Translations under genes and position numbers: made by a program
Part shown: piece by piece, positions 49,010-60,700 of the stretch
Layout: every line of letters starts with the position of its first letter
Position numbering within the stretch: the stretch's first letter is position 1
Assembly: GCA_028023455.1 (NCBI GenBank)
Contig: JAQFVV010006717.1
Location: 1 to 64,000, forward strand
DNA: 64,000 nt
Direction of reading: 5' to 3'
DNA from: Epiperipatus broadwayi
Lineage: Eukaryota > Onychophora > Udeonychophora > Euonychophora > Peripatidae
The notes under the pieces: model-generated
Seen by the model: the letters and a program-made list of their open reading frames with translations, nothing else
What the model was told of the DNA's origin: nothing
Databases searched by the model: none

Positions 49010-49069
<60 letters not shown>
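49010..49069. repeat. (TA)n microsatellite at insertion boundary
   Basis: About 29 TA units between the nested element and the resumed transposase. Confidence 0.95.
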
Positions 49070-49072
<3 letters not shown>

Positions 49073-50579
49073 TGAAGATCTTCAGAAACAATTAATAGAA
49101 AAACTAAAATTGCTGAATTATGCTTTGTATTGGATGAAACAACAGATGTAATTAAAGTTGCTCGTTTGATTTCCTATGTAAGATATAATGTAGAAACTAA
49201 TAGTAAAGACTTATTATTCTGTAAATGAATTGAAAACAAAGCACAACAAAAGAAATTTTCAATGGGATTGAGTATTTTTTAAAATGAAAATGGCATTTTT
49301 TGGAAAAATTGTGTTGGGATATGTACAAATCGATCTTTGTCTATGGCATCATGAAACACTGGTTTATAAGCTCTAGTTAAAAACGAGACTCCTTGTGCAA
49401 TTTAGACTCATCGTATGATACATATACAATCACTCATTTTAAAATGTACAAGTGAAAATTTGCTAATGTTATTTGAAGCTTTAGTAAAAGTTGTTAACTT
49501 TATTAAAAAACAGTTAATTTGAGCGGAATGTTGTTTGCAAAATTGTGTGATGATATGTACACAGAATATAGAGCACTTTTATATTATTATGAAACAAGTT
49601 GACGTTCTTAGTTTAAAGTATTTCAAAGAATGTTTGAACAAAAATAATAAATCATCATATTTCTGATTGACAATAATACAGATGAGGCAAAATTATTTTA
49701 TGGCATAAAATTACTTGTAAATTTTGTTTATTTAGTGGACATTTTCGAAAAACTTGATATTTTTAATATATCAATGCATAGACCTCCATCTCATGTTTGA
49801 TGCAGAAAAATAAAGTTATTGTGTTTAAGAAAAAATTGGAGTTGTGGGTTATTTATTTGAAAAATAATACTTTGGATAGGTTTTCCAATATCAAAAATTA
49901 CTTGTCATGCAAATAAAATAGAAGAAAGTAATTTTTTTATTAATAATCATTTGACCAATCTACAGAAACGATTCTCATTTCATTTTAAAGATCTCCACAT
50001 GTCAAAATATGAATGGGTAAGAAACCCATTTGTAATTAAAACATATGACATATTTAGCTTTTTGACATCAGAGCAAGAAATGTTGACTGACTTATTTTAT
50101 CACAGCACATTGAAACATAAGTTTGAACAAGAAAATTTTGAAGTTTCTGCCTAGGTTGTATTTTCTGAATATGAGTGAATACACAATTTTCTACTTTAAC
50201 AAACAAAGCTTTAGAAATTTTAGTACTATTTGTATGCAAAATTGTCTTTTTTGCTGTTGCTGTTTTAAAAAAAAAATCAAACTTTTTTTATTAATGTAAG
50301 AAAAATTGAGGCACTATTATATGCAATAATACTCATACTCATGTTTGACAAATTTGATTTTAATAAACAGGGTTATCTATCACATTAAATATCATTATAA
50401 TTTTAATTAACCAATGTTATTATGATTTTAATTAATGTTCTTATGTTTTTTGATTTTTTTTTTTTGTAAAATTTATTTGATTGTATTAAAAATTATTTAA
50501 AATAAACTGATTTATATAATACCTATATCTCTATTAAGTAGGATGTATTATCTTATACTCTATTGAAATAAAACATTAA

Positions 50580-50581
50580 CT

Positions 50582-50655
<74 letters not shown>

Positions 50656-51325
50656 CATGACCTATATAGCTTGTATTACCAATATTTAATATATAAAGAA
50701 TGTGCTAATAGCTCTAAACAAGCCATATCTCGAAACCAGTTTGGGGATGGGGACCATCATAGATATAGGCTTCAGGTATTTTCTCTTATAGCATTTATCA
50801 TAAAAAATAAAATAAATAAGCTTGTTTAGAGCTATTAGCAGACTCTTTATATATTACATATTGGTAATACAAGCTATATAGGTCATGTGAAATATGACTG
50901 ATTTTTTTATTAATATTATAATTTTGCTATTAGGACTTTGGCTATATTAAATTGCTAAGCCTACTAATATATGGGATCATTGAATTAAGTTCAGGCTCAT
51001 ATAGTTTCTTTGGTTAAAGAGCTGAGTTTGAAGACATGTAGGTGTCTGAAGATTTGGATCTTTTTCTTAATATTTTATAATTAGATAAATGCTTGGCTTG
51101 AGTTAATATTTTGAATCTAATGTCGTAGCTCTTCACTGATGAGAGCCATAGCTCGAAAATAGTCTGGGGATGGGGACCATAATATAGGCTTCAGGTATTT
51201 TCTCTTGTAGCATTTATCATAAAAAATAAAATAAATAAGCTTGTTTAGAGCTATTAGCAGGTTCTTTATATATTACATATTGGTAATACAAGCTATATAG
51301 GTCATGTGAAATATGACTGATTAAT
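50580..51325. repeat. family C locus: TA palindrome, foldback and extra arm
   Basis: GAAATATTA is inverted around TA tracts (50584-50655). The arms 50658-50723 and 50815-50896 are inverted copies (CATGACCTATATAGCTTGTA, AATAGCTCTAAACAAGC). 51125-51325 is a direct copy of the right half (GGCTTCAGGTATTTTCTCTT) and carries the hammerhead at 51130. The first half (50731-50755) has only the 3' part of the ribozyme. Confidence 0.75.
51130..51170 (+). ncRNA. hammerhead ribozyme, family C, core intact
   Basis: UCUUCA, CUGAUGA, stem II GAGC/GCUC with loop CAUA, GAAA, then AUAGUC (minimal stem III, cleavage after 51164), then UGGGGA. Stem I pairs UCUUCA with UGGGGA over six bases using two G-U pairs. 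The sequence is unrelated to families A and B outside the core, so it is a separate ribozyme lineage. Confidence 0.75.
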
Positions 51326-51329
51326 ATAT

Positions 51330-52168
51330 ATATCGTAATTGTAAACCAGAAGATCACAAAAATAATTGCCTAGTTAATTTATTTTTATATTCACTTTAAG
51401 TAATTATTATAATTTCAATTTATCCAAAACAACACTCACAATTAGTGTACATGATTACATGGCAAAACCCAGGCTGATCATATGTTTTTTATACAAAATC
51501 AGAAGAGCATCTTAGTACAAGAATGGAACAGTACATATATCTATATAAAAAATCAATAAATCCTACAATGTTATTCTTATTTTGAATCACAAAATAATAT
51601 ATTACTTTCTAGTTTTATAGGTAAGATAATAATATGTACTGAACAGAATGAGAACTTATAATCCAACTGTATTCAATTAAGTGCAGTATATCTCAGGTAA
51701 AAATAAATTCAAATTATGTTTACTAATGAAGTACATTCAATGGTTCAACATACTGTTATTCTAACATTTCACTTTTGAAGATGATGCTCTGTACTAAAAA
51801 TGTATATAATTATTTTAGGTCTATTTTAGACCTAGATCATAATAATGTTATTTTTATTATTTTGTTTGCAATAGTTCTTTCTTAACCTGGTGTTATTTTG
51901 TAATAATTAAATTGTTTGTTAAGATTTTAGTCCAGTTTAATTGCTTATTTTTTATTCATAAAAAAAATCTGCATTTTCATTTTTGTATCAAGATTGCAGA
52001 TATAATCAGGAATCAAAACAGTTCTGACGTTATTAACTCCTTTCCCAATACAGTAGAAACTTCACATTCTGTTTGTTGAAATCAAAGATCTATTTTTTTA
52101 TTTTGCAAGATTATTTTTTCTTGGAAATGTCTTTTTGTTTATTTGAATGACAATTGCATTAATAAATG

Positions 52169-52170
<2 letters not shown>
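51330..52170. other. no gene seen
   Basis: AT-rich, without supported features. Confidence 0.4.

Positions 52171-52212
<42 letters not shown>
52171..52212. repeat. (TA)n microsatellite bordering element A
   Basis: About 20 TA units directly abutting the repeat's GATCAATAGATGGCG start. Confidence 0.95.
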
Positions 52213-52215
<3 letters not shown>

Positions 52216-52310
52216 CAATAGATGGCGTCTTTACCAAAACCGCCGAAACAAGTGTAAAATATTTTTACATAAACGCAAAAGGAGTCAGAATTAACTACCT
52301 CTTTCATTTT

Positions 52311-52370
52311 GCTCACCTCCAGATCAGCTGATTTCAAGCTGGTTTGCTTTTGTCAGTGGAAGGATAGAGC
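52311..52370 (-). ncRNA. hammerhead (A, inverted unit), defective core
   Basis: Minus strand: stem I and stem II as in the other A copies, but the core reads CUGACAA instead of CUGACGA (G8 to A). Confidence 0.75.
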
Positions 52371-52727
52371 TATAGAAACTAGGTCTAAAGACTGACTCTC
52401 AAGCGTTTATGCAAAACGTTTATATCAGTTTGCAAGCGTGAATTTTTCAGACCGGTAAAGTCTTCAAACTCAGCCTAGCAAGCTAGATATCTATATGGGT
52501 CTGATCTCAGTTCAGTTTCACCACATAGTCAAAGTCTCTGCAATATATATCATTGCAAGAAAACTTTAAAGGTACATTTATGAAAAATAAAAACAAGTTA
52601 GTCACGTAACCTGCTATCACTTGTTATTTATGATCAATAGATAGCGTCTTTACCAAAACCGCCGAAACAAGTGTAAAATATTTTTACATAAACGCTTGAG
52701 AGTTAGTCTTTAGACCTAGTTTCTATA

Positions 52728-52787
52728 GCTCTATCCTTCCACTGACGAAAGCAAACCAGCTTGAAATCAGCTGATCTGGAGGTGAGC
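52728..52787 (+). ncRNA. type I hammerhead ribozyme (A, unit 1), intact
   Basis: Outer stem I GCUC/GAGC, internal loop UAU/U, inner stem I CCUUCCA/UGGAGG, core CUGACGA (52742-52748), stem II AAGC/GCUU with loop AAACCA, GAAA (52763-52766), stem III AUCA-GC-UGAU, cleavage after C52776. The internal loop and loop II could make the tertiary contact typical of natural hammerheads. Confidence 0.9.
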
Positions 52788-53146
52788 AAAATGAAAGAGG
52801 TAGTTAATTCTGACTCCTTTTGCGTTTATGTAAAAATATTTTACACTTGTTTCGGCGGTTTTGGTAAAGACGCCATCTATTGATCATAAATAACAAGTGA
52901 TAGCAGGTTACGTGACTAACTTGTTTTTATTTTTCATAAATGTACCTTTAAAGTTTTCTTGCAATGATATATATTGCAGAGACTTTGACTATGTGGTGAA
53001 ACTGAACTGAGATCAGACCCATATAGATATCTAGCTTGCTAGGCTGAGTTTGAAGACTTTACCGGTCTGAAAAATTCACGCTTGCAAACTCATATAAACG
53101 TTTTGCATAAACGCTTGAGAGTCAGTCTTTAGACCTAGTTTCTATA

Positions 53147-53206
53147 GCTCTATCCTTCCACTGACGAAAGCAAACCAGCTTGAAATCAGCTGATCTGGAG
53201 GTGAGC
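53147..53206 (+). ncRNA. type I hammerhead ribozyme (A, unit 2), intact
   Basis: Identical ribozyme to unit 1, 419 bp downstream. Cleavage predicted after C53195. Confidence 0.9.
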
Positions 53207-53565
53207 AAAATGAAAGAGGTAGTTAATTCTGACTCCTTTTGCGTTTATGTAAAAATATTTTACACTTGTTTTGGCGGTTTTGGTAAAGACGCCATCTATT
53301 GATCATAAATAACAAGTGATAGCAGGTTACGTGACTAACTTGTTTTTATTTTTCATAAATGTACCTTTAAAGTTTTCTTGCAATGATATATATTGCAGAG
53401 ACTTTGACTATGTGGTGAAACTGAACTGAGATCAGACCCATATAGATATCTAGCTTGCTAGGCTGAGTTTGAAGACTTTACCGGTCTGAAAAATTCACGC
53501 TTGCAAACTGATATAAACGTTTTGCATAAACGCTTGAGAGTCAGTCTTTAGACCTAGTTTCTATA

Positions 53566-53625
53566 GCTCTATCCTTCCACTGACGAATGCAAACCAGCTT
53601 GAAATCAGCTGATCTGGAGGTGAGC
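53566..53625 (+). ncRNA. type I hammerhead ribozyme (A, unit 3), stem II mismatch
   Basis: CUGACGA and GAAA intact. Stem II reads AUGC/GCUU, giving one U-U mismatch. Cleavage predicted after C53614. Confidence 0.85.
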
Positions 53626-53984
53626 AAAATGAAAGAGGTAGTTAATTCTGACTCCTTTTGCGTTTATGTAAAAATATTTTACACTTGTTTCGGCGGTTTT
53701 GGTAAAGACGCCATCTATTGATCATAAATGACAAGTGATAGCAGGTTACGTGACTAACTTGTTTTTATTTTTCATAAATGTACCTTTAAAGTTTTCTTGC
53801 AATGATATATATTGCAGAGTCTTTGACTATGTGGTGAAACTGAACTGAGATCAGACCCATATAGATATCTAGCTTGCTAGACTGAGTTTGAAGACTTTAC
53901 CGGTCTGAAAAATTCACGCTTGCAAACTGATATAAACGTTTTGCATAAACGCTTGAGATTCAGTCTTTAGACCTACTTTCTATA

Positions 53985-54044
53985 GCTCTATCCTTCCACT
54001 GACGAAAGCAAACCAGCTTGAAATCAGTTGATCTGGAGGTGAGC
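53985..54044 (+). ncRNA. type I hammerhead ribozyme (A, unit 4), intact
   Basis: Core and stem II as in unit 1. Stem III reads AUCAGUUGAU, still self-paired. Cleavage predicted after C54033. Confidence 0.9.
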
Positions 54045-54204
54045 AAAATGAAAGAGGTAGTTAATTCTGACTCCTTTTGCGTTTATGTAAAAATATTTTA
54101 CACTTGTTTCGGCGGTTTTGGTAAAGACGCCATCTATTGATCATAAATAACAAGTGATAGCAGGTTACGTGACTAACTTGTTTTTATTTTTCATATATAT
54201 ATAA

Positions 54205-54560
54205 AGTGTGGATTTTTTTATTTAATAGAAAACTTTTCAAACTTAAGACTGAGAAAAATATAAAGCTGTCAACAGTAATGTAATCAAAAGGAATTCTCTG
54301 TTGATTTCCACTCTAGGTCTAACATAGACAAAATGCTGCAGTTAACATACATAGATAAAAGAAACTAATGCATCATAAGTTTTTCAAGTTTCTTTTAATG
54401 TCATAAATGACTCCACTGATAAGTCAAATATTGTAATATAATATTTAATGGCCATTGAGAAATATTTAGTATGTACTTTAAATAATAATTTTATTTAAGC
54501 AAAACAAGGTTACATTATCTCAAAACATAAATAGATCACCACACATTACAATTGTGTATT
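54205..54560 (-). other. probable LINE 3' region, noncoding
   Basis: Sequence between the array and the ORF2 C-terminus. No frame. It would be the 3' UTR of the minus-strand LINE (inference from position). Confidence 0.35.
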
Positions 54561-57500
54561 AGATGAATCTGATATTAGTCCATAGGATTTGAAGCTGATT
54601 GATATTGAGATAATTCTTGTAAATAGCTTCCATGTCTCCTCATAAATAAGTTTTGATCATAGTAGTTTATTTCTCTGTTTTATCTTTTGCATTGATTGTA
54701 TAAAGCACAATCTTTCATCAGGGGGAGGCTGTGAATACATTTTTTGCACCTCACATACCAGATTGAATATGTGATGGAAATTGACATTCTGATGAGTGGG
54801 AATTGTTTTTTAATGCAGTCTTGTAATGATATAATGAAGTAGTCTTCTTTTATGTTTCAATAAATAATAGATCCTATTGTTCCAAGTCCATTGCATGAAT
54901 TAATAATATGATAGTATGTCTCATCTTCTCTTCTGCAGTTTGGGCATACTGGGTCGACTTTGATGATATGCCATTTAAAGTACAGGAACCACAATGTACG
55001 CATGGCATCCAGGTTTATTTTAATGATAAAGTCCAAATATTTGGGTTCTAGAGCCCAATATTTGAACAATGTTGTTATTTTATAATTGGTTATGCCTAAT
55101 TTTGTATTTTGTGAATTTTGATCTGGATTTATTAATTTCTGAGCACTCCAAATATTTATTTTGTTGGCAATGACATCTGGCATAATGTTGACATACTGAT
55201 GGATGTTTTGTGCTATTTTATAAAGCCAGCTACTTTTCTTTGAGGGTGATGTGTCAGTCAGATGTATTAATTTAATTATGTGATTTTACCCATATTTAAT
55301 TCCTAGGTTGTAAAGGAGGGTATGAGTTTTTTGTAGAAGTAAGGCTGGAATAGCATGCAGAGACATCCATTAAATCTGCAATGCTGTTGCATTCTGCTTA
55401 TGCTTATGGATACTGTTTTATTTCTCCAGAATAACCTGGCGCAGAACCTATTTATTTTTTTAATAAATGAATTTGGGGTAGACATTATAGGTAAGTAGTA
55501 GGAAATTCTGGACATAATCTTCATGTTCAGCAGGGCTACCTTTCCCTGTAGGGATAGGTAGACTCCTGCCAGAGTTTTAGCTGTTTTCTCTGTAGAGTGT
55601 ATGATGGTGTCCTGGAGTTCCTTTGACATTGCTGTCTGTGACTTTTATATGGAAAAACCCAGAAATTTCTGGTGGTCAGCATGATAGCTTGATGATATTC
55701 TTTTCCCAGTCAGAATCCACCAGGTCAGAATGAGTTAATAATTTGATATAACTGGAACAGGTATTTCTTGGATGGAAGGGTAACTAGAATGTCGTCCATA
55801 TATGCTTATGGTTCTAATATATTTATTTAGACCACAAACATAGACACCAGGTAGTTGATCCTCAATATTTTTGATGAGGGGATTGATGTAAATTGTAAAA
55901 AGAAAGGCACTGAGAGGTGATCCTCCAGAGATCAATGATGTAGGGCTGAATCCTTTGGTGATGGTCCCATTCATTGAGATATGAATCTTTCTATTGAGAT
56001 AAAGGTTCTCCAGAATTTGTACTATCTCAGATGGTATGTCAATATCTATGAGTATTCCTAGCAATACTTGAGTGTTGACAGAGTCAAATGCATCAGATAT
56101 ATCTAGTTGTACATTTGTGGATCTAGATTGCTTATGAGACCTCATATGGTCGAGTAATATCTTAGCCTCACCCATAGATGTCAGAGCAGATGATCCTTTT
56201 TTTGTGTATTTCAATGATGCTAAGTGGTTGAGAATTATTGTTTAAATTTTGTCTTTTATGATACCCTCCATTATCTTGATAATGAGAGAAGACATAGAGA
56301 TGGGGCGAATGTTGGTAATTTGAGTAGGATCCTGATTCTTCTTCATGAAGTGTACCAGTGCAATAGGATGCAGGTTCTTAATTATTTTTTTCCTTCAGCC
56401 AAATGGTTAATCATTCCCATCATTATGGGGACTGAGAAATTGCTAAGGTGATCTAGAAGAAACTTCGGGATTCCATGCATCCCTGGGTGCATTTAAAAAA
56501 AAAAATTTTTTTTTTGTTTTTTCATTTTCTCTTTGCTGCTGTACAACAATCATCAATGGCACCATGTTGGAATGAAAGGCATGATTGAAGAGAATTTTTG
56601 AAATGGAGTCTGATTAACTCAAGCATGTGATATTCCAGTAATTTTTACTCCATTATAATTTAAACAGGAGGGAATGCATTATTTTCTTTTTGCTTCCAGT
56701 GCCCATCTTAGATTGCTCCTGGTCCAGCAGTTTTGTCATGAGAGAAATATTTTGGATCTCTTTTCTGCAATATACTCTGCCAGGGTTTTCTTCTTGGATT
56801 TTATTGAGATTTTAAATATAAATATTCAATATCATCAGGATGATTGGAAGATTGATTAATCCTTTTATTTAGGTCATCCAACTCTTTCATGTGAGTTGTA
56901 GGACCTTTCATTCTTTGAGCATACTGTTGAATAACTGTTTGTAGAATTTTGACAAAAGCAAACTAGGCTGTTTCTGGAGGCTGCAATAGGATGTTTATTT
57001 TGTTAAAGAAGATGTATGACTCTGAAGGTATTGCTTCTGTAATTGTGGCTTTAGTTATCATCCTTATGGATTTATCTTGTCTGATGTTCAATCCATTTTC
57101 CACATCTGTCAGTATTATTAGAGCAAGATGGTCTCTGAATGCCACATTTTGTAAAGTGGGCTCCAAGCTATAGTGTAATTCAGACATGTAGAAAAGGAGG
57201 TCAATTAGAAACTGGTATCTTCTGGTATAATAAAAGAAAGCTCCAGAAAGAAAGAAGCCTTCTCCACTGATAAATCCACGATTTAGTAGGTAAATGTACT
57301 TCGATACCATAGTTGAGTATGTGGTATTGAAGTCACCTATGAGGATGGTTGGACAATTGTTACTTGCTGTTATCATGTTAACTGTATTTATGAACCTGAT
57401 GTATGTAGCATCACGTTTGGGTGTATAAGTATAAATAGCATTAAGCGTTGATTTTCCATAGGTGAAATTGGCTGCTATTATATGATTGTCATCATAAATG

Positions 57501-57746
57501 ATGTTAAATTTATTTGGAGACTGTTGGCTATTTATAATAATGCCAATCCCTCCAGTTGCTATATAATTAGAAGACAGTTTTGTATATCCAAGCTCATTAA
57601 GCTCTTCCAAAATGTTGTGACTGGAATTTGAATGAAACTTGGTCAAGGATGTGTGGAGAGTTTGTTTGGAACCAATGCCTAATGGCTTGTATTCTAGAAA
57701 AGGAATTTAATCCCCTAACATTTATGCTGGCAATTTTACATCTCAT
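54560..57746 (-). pseudogene. LINE ORF2, L1/Tx1-like: endonuclease, reverse transcriptase, C-terminal zinc motif (broken)
   Basis: Minus strand. The start ATG at 57746 gives MRCKIASINVRGLN, the endonuclease N-terminus. After a frame slip the long frame 57646-56963 carries GGIGIIIN, ILIGDFN (catalytic GDFN) and an RDHLAL motif where SDH is expected. The RT follows: DISDAFDSV (palm A) and SGGSPLSAFLFTIYINPL (palm B) in 56214-55735, then AYMDDI (YxDD, at 55802-55791) after a +1 frame change. Next come LSLQGKVALLNMKIMSRISYY and FCARLFWRNK in 55629-55303, typical of L1/Tx1 thumb regions. A CPNCRREDETYYHIINSC zinc motif lies in 55183-54857, with a readable tail to about 54560. Known function: target-primed reverse transcription. 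It needs several frame corrections and stop removals to read, so it is inactive, but it is nearly complete. Confidence 0.9.
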
Positions 57747-57769
57747 AGTGATGATTGAGTGATAAAGCC

Positions 57770-60700
57770 ACAATCATCTACCACAGGCTGGTTTTGGCAT
57801 GAGATGTTATATTTACTTATGCATGTTTGGATTGGCTCTTTGTGAGTCATGATATTTGTAGAGAGGAGGAGTGAAATGTATTGCTTCAGAAGCTGAAGAA
57901 TTTTTAGAATTATCTGATTCTAGGTCCTTTCCTACTGTTGATTCTTCTGCTTTTTTCTTCTGTTTGGGTTTTATGGTCTGTATTGGCATGCTCATATGGT
58001 TCCTTTATTTGTAATTTTCTGGGCATATATTCTGTTTTGAAGTCATCATTTGAGCTGTCCTTTGGGATTTCTGATGATTTTATTTTTTTATTTACTAAGT
58101 TTGGAGTTGAAATGTCCATTTCAGTTTCATCATCTGTATGTAGTAGTTTGTTAGCTTGTTGTGTACTGTTTGTACTCTGATTCAGTTCTGTTGTCTGACT
58201 TTGCTTGGCAGGCAGTTCTTCTTTTTCCTTATGTTTGTATCTTGCAGTAGAGTTAGGGTGTTTTGAAGCTTGAAGATGAAGAATCTCAGTGTTCATATTC
58301 AGAGTTTTGCATTGTGATATGCTTGGTATTATGGCATAGCCTGTTCCAGCTTGAACATCATTAGGGTTAGCTGGTTTAGCTGTGTTATGGCAAACATTTG
58401 AATTGTAGTAGATATTTTTATTCTGTTGCTTTGGATTGGTTGCAGAAGATTGAGGTGGTTTTTGGTAGTACTTTTTAGTTTTTTTTTTTTGACCACTCTG
58501 TATTGATCTACTCTTTCATTCATTCCTTGGATGTAGCTGTTTGTGTTATTGTTTGACTGCTCTGACTTTCAGTTTCTGTGATATGGTAGGTGTGCTGTTT
58601 ACTGCATTTATGAAATTGGTTCTTTTTATTGCCACAGAAGGAACAGATACTTGCTACAGTCTTTGATGAGATATGTGTATTGACCACAGTAGAAGCACTG
58701 CTGTCCTATGCCTATGAAGGACAATATCATTGGTGCTCCTTTATGTTTAACTACAGTATGAATATCACTAGGGCTGCAACCTTGTTCTAGTTGAAGATCA
58801 AATGAGGCTGCATTTGAGAGAATTTGCAACCCAGTTCACTCCTCTGGCATATATTTAAATCTGGTGATCTTACCAAAATGCTGATAAGATTTCTTGTAGA
58901 TGTATGTCCTCAAAACCATTAATACAATTCTTGATTCTCCCAGACAAGACATTAGCCCAATTTAGATCAACATAACATATGAACTGGTTGTCTATTGTTT
59001 TGATGCTTCTGAAGACATTTCTATTTGCCCAACTAGTGAATTGTATAGTGATATACCTATCAATAGGGTGGGTAAATATCTTGTAAATGCAATCAGCTAT
59101 GTTTTTTCTTTATCATATTGCAGAGGCTTTGGGTGGAAAATTTAATAAGTGAACATTTGTTGTCAGTGACAGCTAGTATAAGGTTTTTGCCACTGCTATA
59201 GTGAGCTAGTGATTTGAGTAAGTTGCTGGGTATAGTCTGGTTAAATCTGTATGTTAAATCTCTGTATTGATCTTCATTATAGATTTGCATATTGAAATTT
59301 TCATCAGGTTGGCTTGAATTATATTGTATATTTGCCTCATCAGTAGACTGTTCAATCAAGTCAATAATCATCATGTTTGGACAATTGCTAATTTGGTTTT
59401 CTGTGTCTGATGTCTGCTTGGATGTTAGTGCTGTGTTATTTGCAATGCTTTTTTCTTTCACAGTTACTTGCAGGATCATATTATTTTTCGCAATATTTGC
59501 TTGATTGTTTATTAATATTGTTATTAGTCTGTTGTGTGTTGTTTGGTGTGTTTTTTCTGTTATCAAGGGGAAATTAACCTCATAATCTCTTTTGTATTCC
59601 AGTTTGCTAATATTTGTGCTAACTTTAACTGTTTCTAGTGAGTTTCTGGTTAGCACACCTCTAGTGAGAAATTGGGGATTTTACAGGCACGGTTGTTTAC
59701 ATTTGCAACTGAGGTTACAGAGGGTTTTTCAATATTTTTTTAATTGTAATTATCTTCACTGTAATATAGCATAGTATGACCTATATTTTTACTAGAGTCA
59801 GTTTGTTCAATTGGAGGGCCTAAGTCTGAGTCAGAATCTGTTTCAAAGTTTTCACATATTTCAATTTCAGTATCACTAATCTGTGAAGATGCCGAATCAT
59901 TGTTTTTGTTTGCTCTGCTGCTGGAAATAATTTCTGTTTGCATAGAATTATGTTTAGATTTCCTTTGTAATTGCTTTTTTTGTGTGTCCTCTATTTAATT
60001 TAGGAAATATTTCATCATCTACAGGGTCTTCTGTAGATGGTTGGTCATCACTACTGTATGGCTCATCCTCATTAAGACTATCTAATGCATTAATTCTGGT
60101 GATCCTTTTTTTATTGCACATATTTGATATTTTATTTGAATATATTTGGTAATTAAAGGAATTATTGATTGTTGTTTGTTCATTTTTTGCATCAAAATTA
60201 GTATTTTTTTAATTATTTTCACTTTGTATGTAAGTATGCTTTTGAATGACATTATTTGAAATACCTTCAGTGTTATATCTGAGGCTCTGCAATTCTGATT
60301 TGTCAGTTTCAGTTATTACATCTTGTGTATGCAGTGTTTCGGTTGGTTCTGATTGTGAATTTAGTAATTGGCTATTATTTTTAAATGTTTTCTTGTATTT
60401 GTATTTTTTTTGACTGTCATATCTTTGATTTAGATACTCTTCGGCATTAGAGCCTTCAGTGCTCGATGAAACTGTAGCATAATCTATGCCGTAAGTTTGC
60501 TTTTTGTTTATACTTTTTTGGTTTTTATTTTTATTATTAGACTTATTAACATTATTTGTTATATGTTTATTGATTCTTTTATGTATGTATGAACTTAGAT
60601 GTTCAGTTTGTTCATCTTTCAAGCTCTGATTCAAAGTTTGCTCTGCTAAAACATAACTTTTCCGAACTTCTCTATCTTTTTTATCTTGATTCATTGAAGT

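Larger units (their letters stand above)
47031..50330 (+). pseudogene. ZBED-type hAT transposon, split by nested insertions
   Basis: The 5' end carries a hAT-like terminal word (CTTTCCCAAACTGTGG at about 47038). From 47515, broken frames give a BED zinc finger remnant (SYLTLEVISTIINGQK, then HETNKLKYHLEKLYAEHTDK). Near 47860-47950 is DMVEKMLSESNAKQL..IPLADN, in which the family's IPLSxNT word is recognisable. The coding sense stops in TA repeats at 47950 and resumes at 49070 with SEDLQKQLIEKLK and then LDETTDV..VARLISYVRY, GICTNRSLSM, TDEAKLFYG, and an intact stretch 49951-50154 (HLTNLQKRFSFHFKDLH...WVRNPF). A degraded C-terminal dimerisation region runs to about 50330. Many stops: a dead DNA transposon. 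No 3' terminal repeat was identified. Confidence 0.85.
52213..54193. mobile_element. retrozyme-like tandem array A: 419-bp units with hammerheads, inverted first unit
   Basis: The first unit (52213-52630) is in minus orientation. At an ATAAACGC word near 52690 it switches to plus, followed by three full units bounded by predicted ribozyme cleavage sites at 52776/7, 53195/6, 53614/5 and 54033/4, then a partial unit ending at about 54193. Spacing is exactly 419 bp each time, and units differ by only a few substitutions. There is no ORF. Tandem monomers bounded by hammerheads are the genomic signature of retrozymes and Penelope-type repeats copied from circular RNA (established for those families). 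That this copy moved this way is inference. Confidence 0.85.

Noticed and set aside
52213-54193. CRISPR array
   Set aside because: Units are 419 bp and near-identical throughout, with no short-repeat/spacer pattern, in a metazoan-type sequence.
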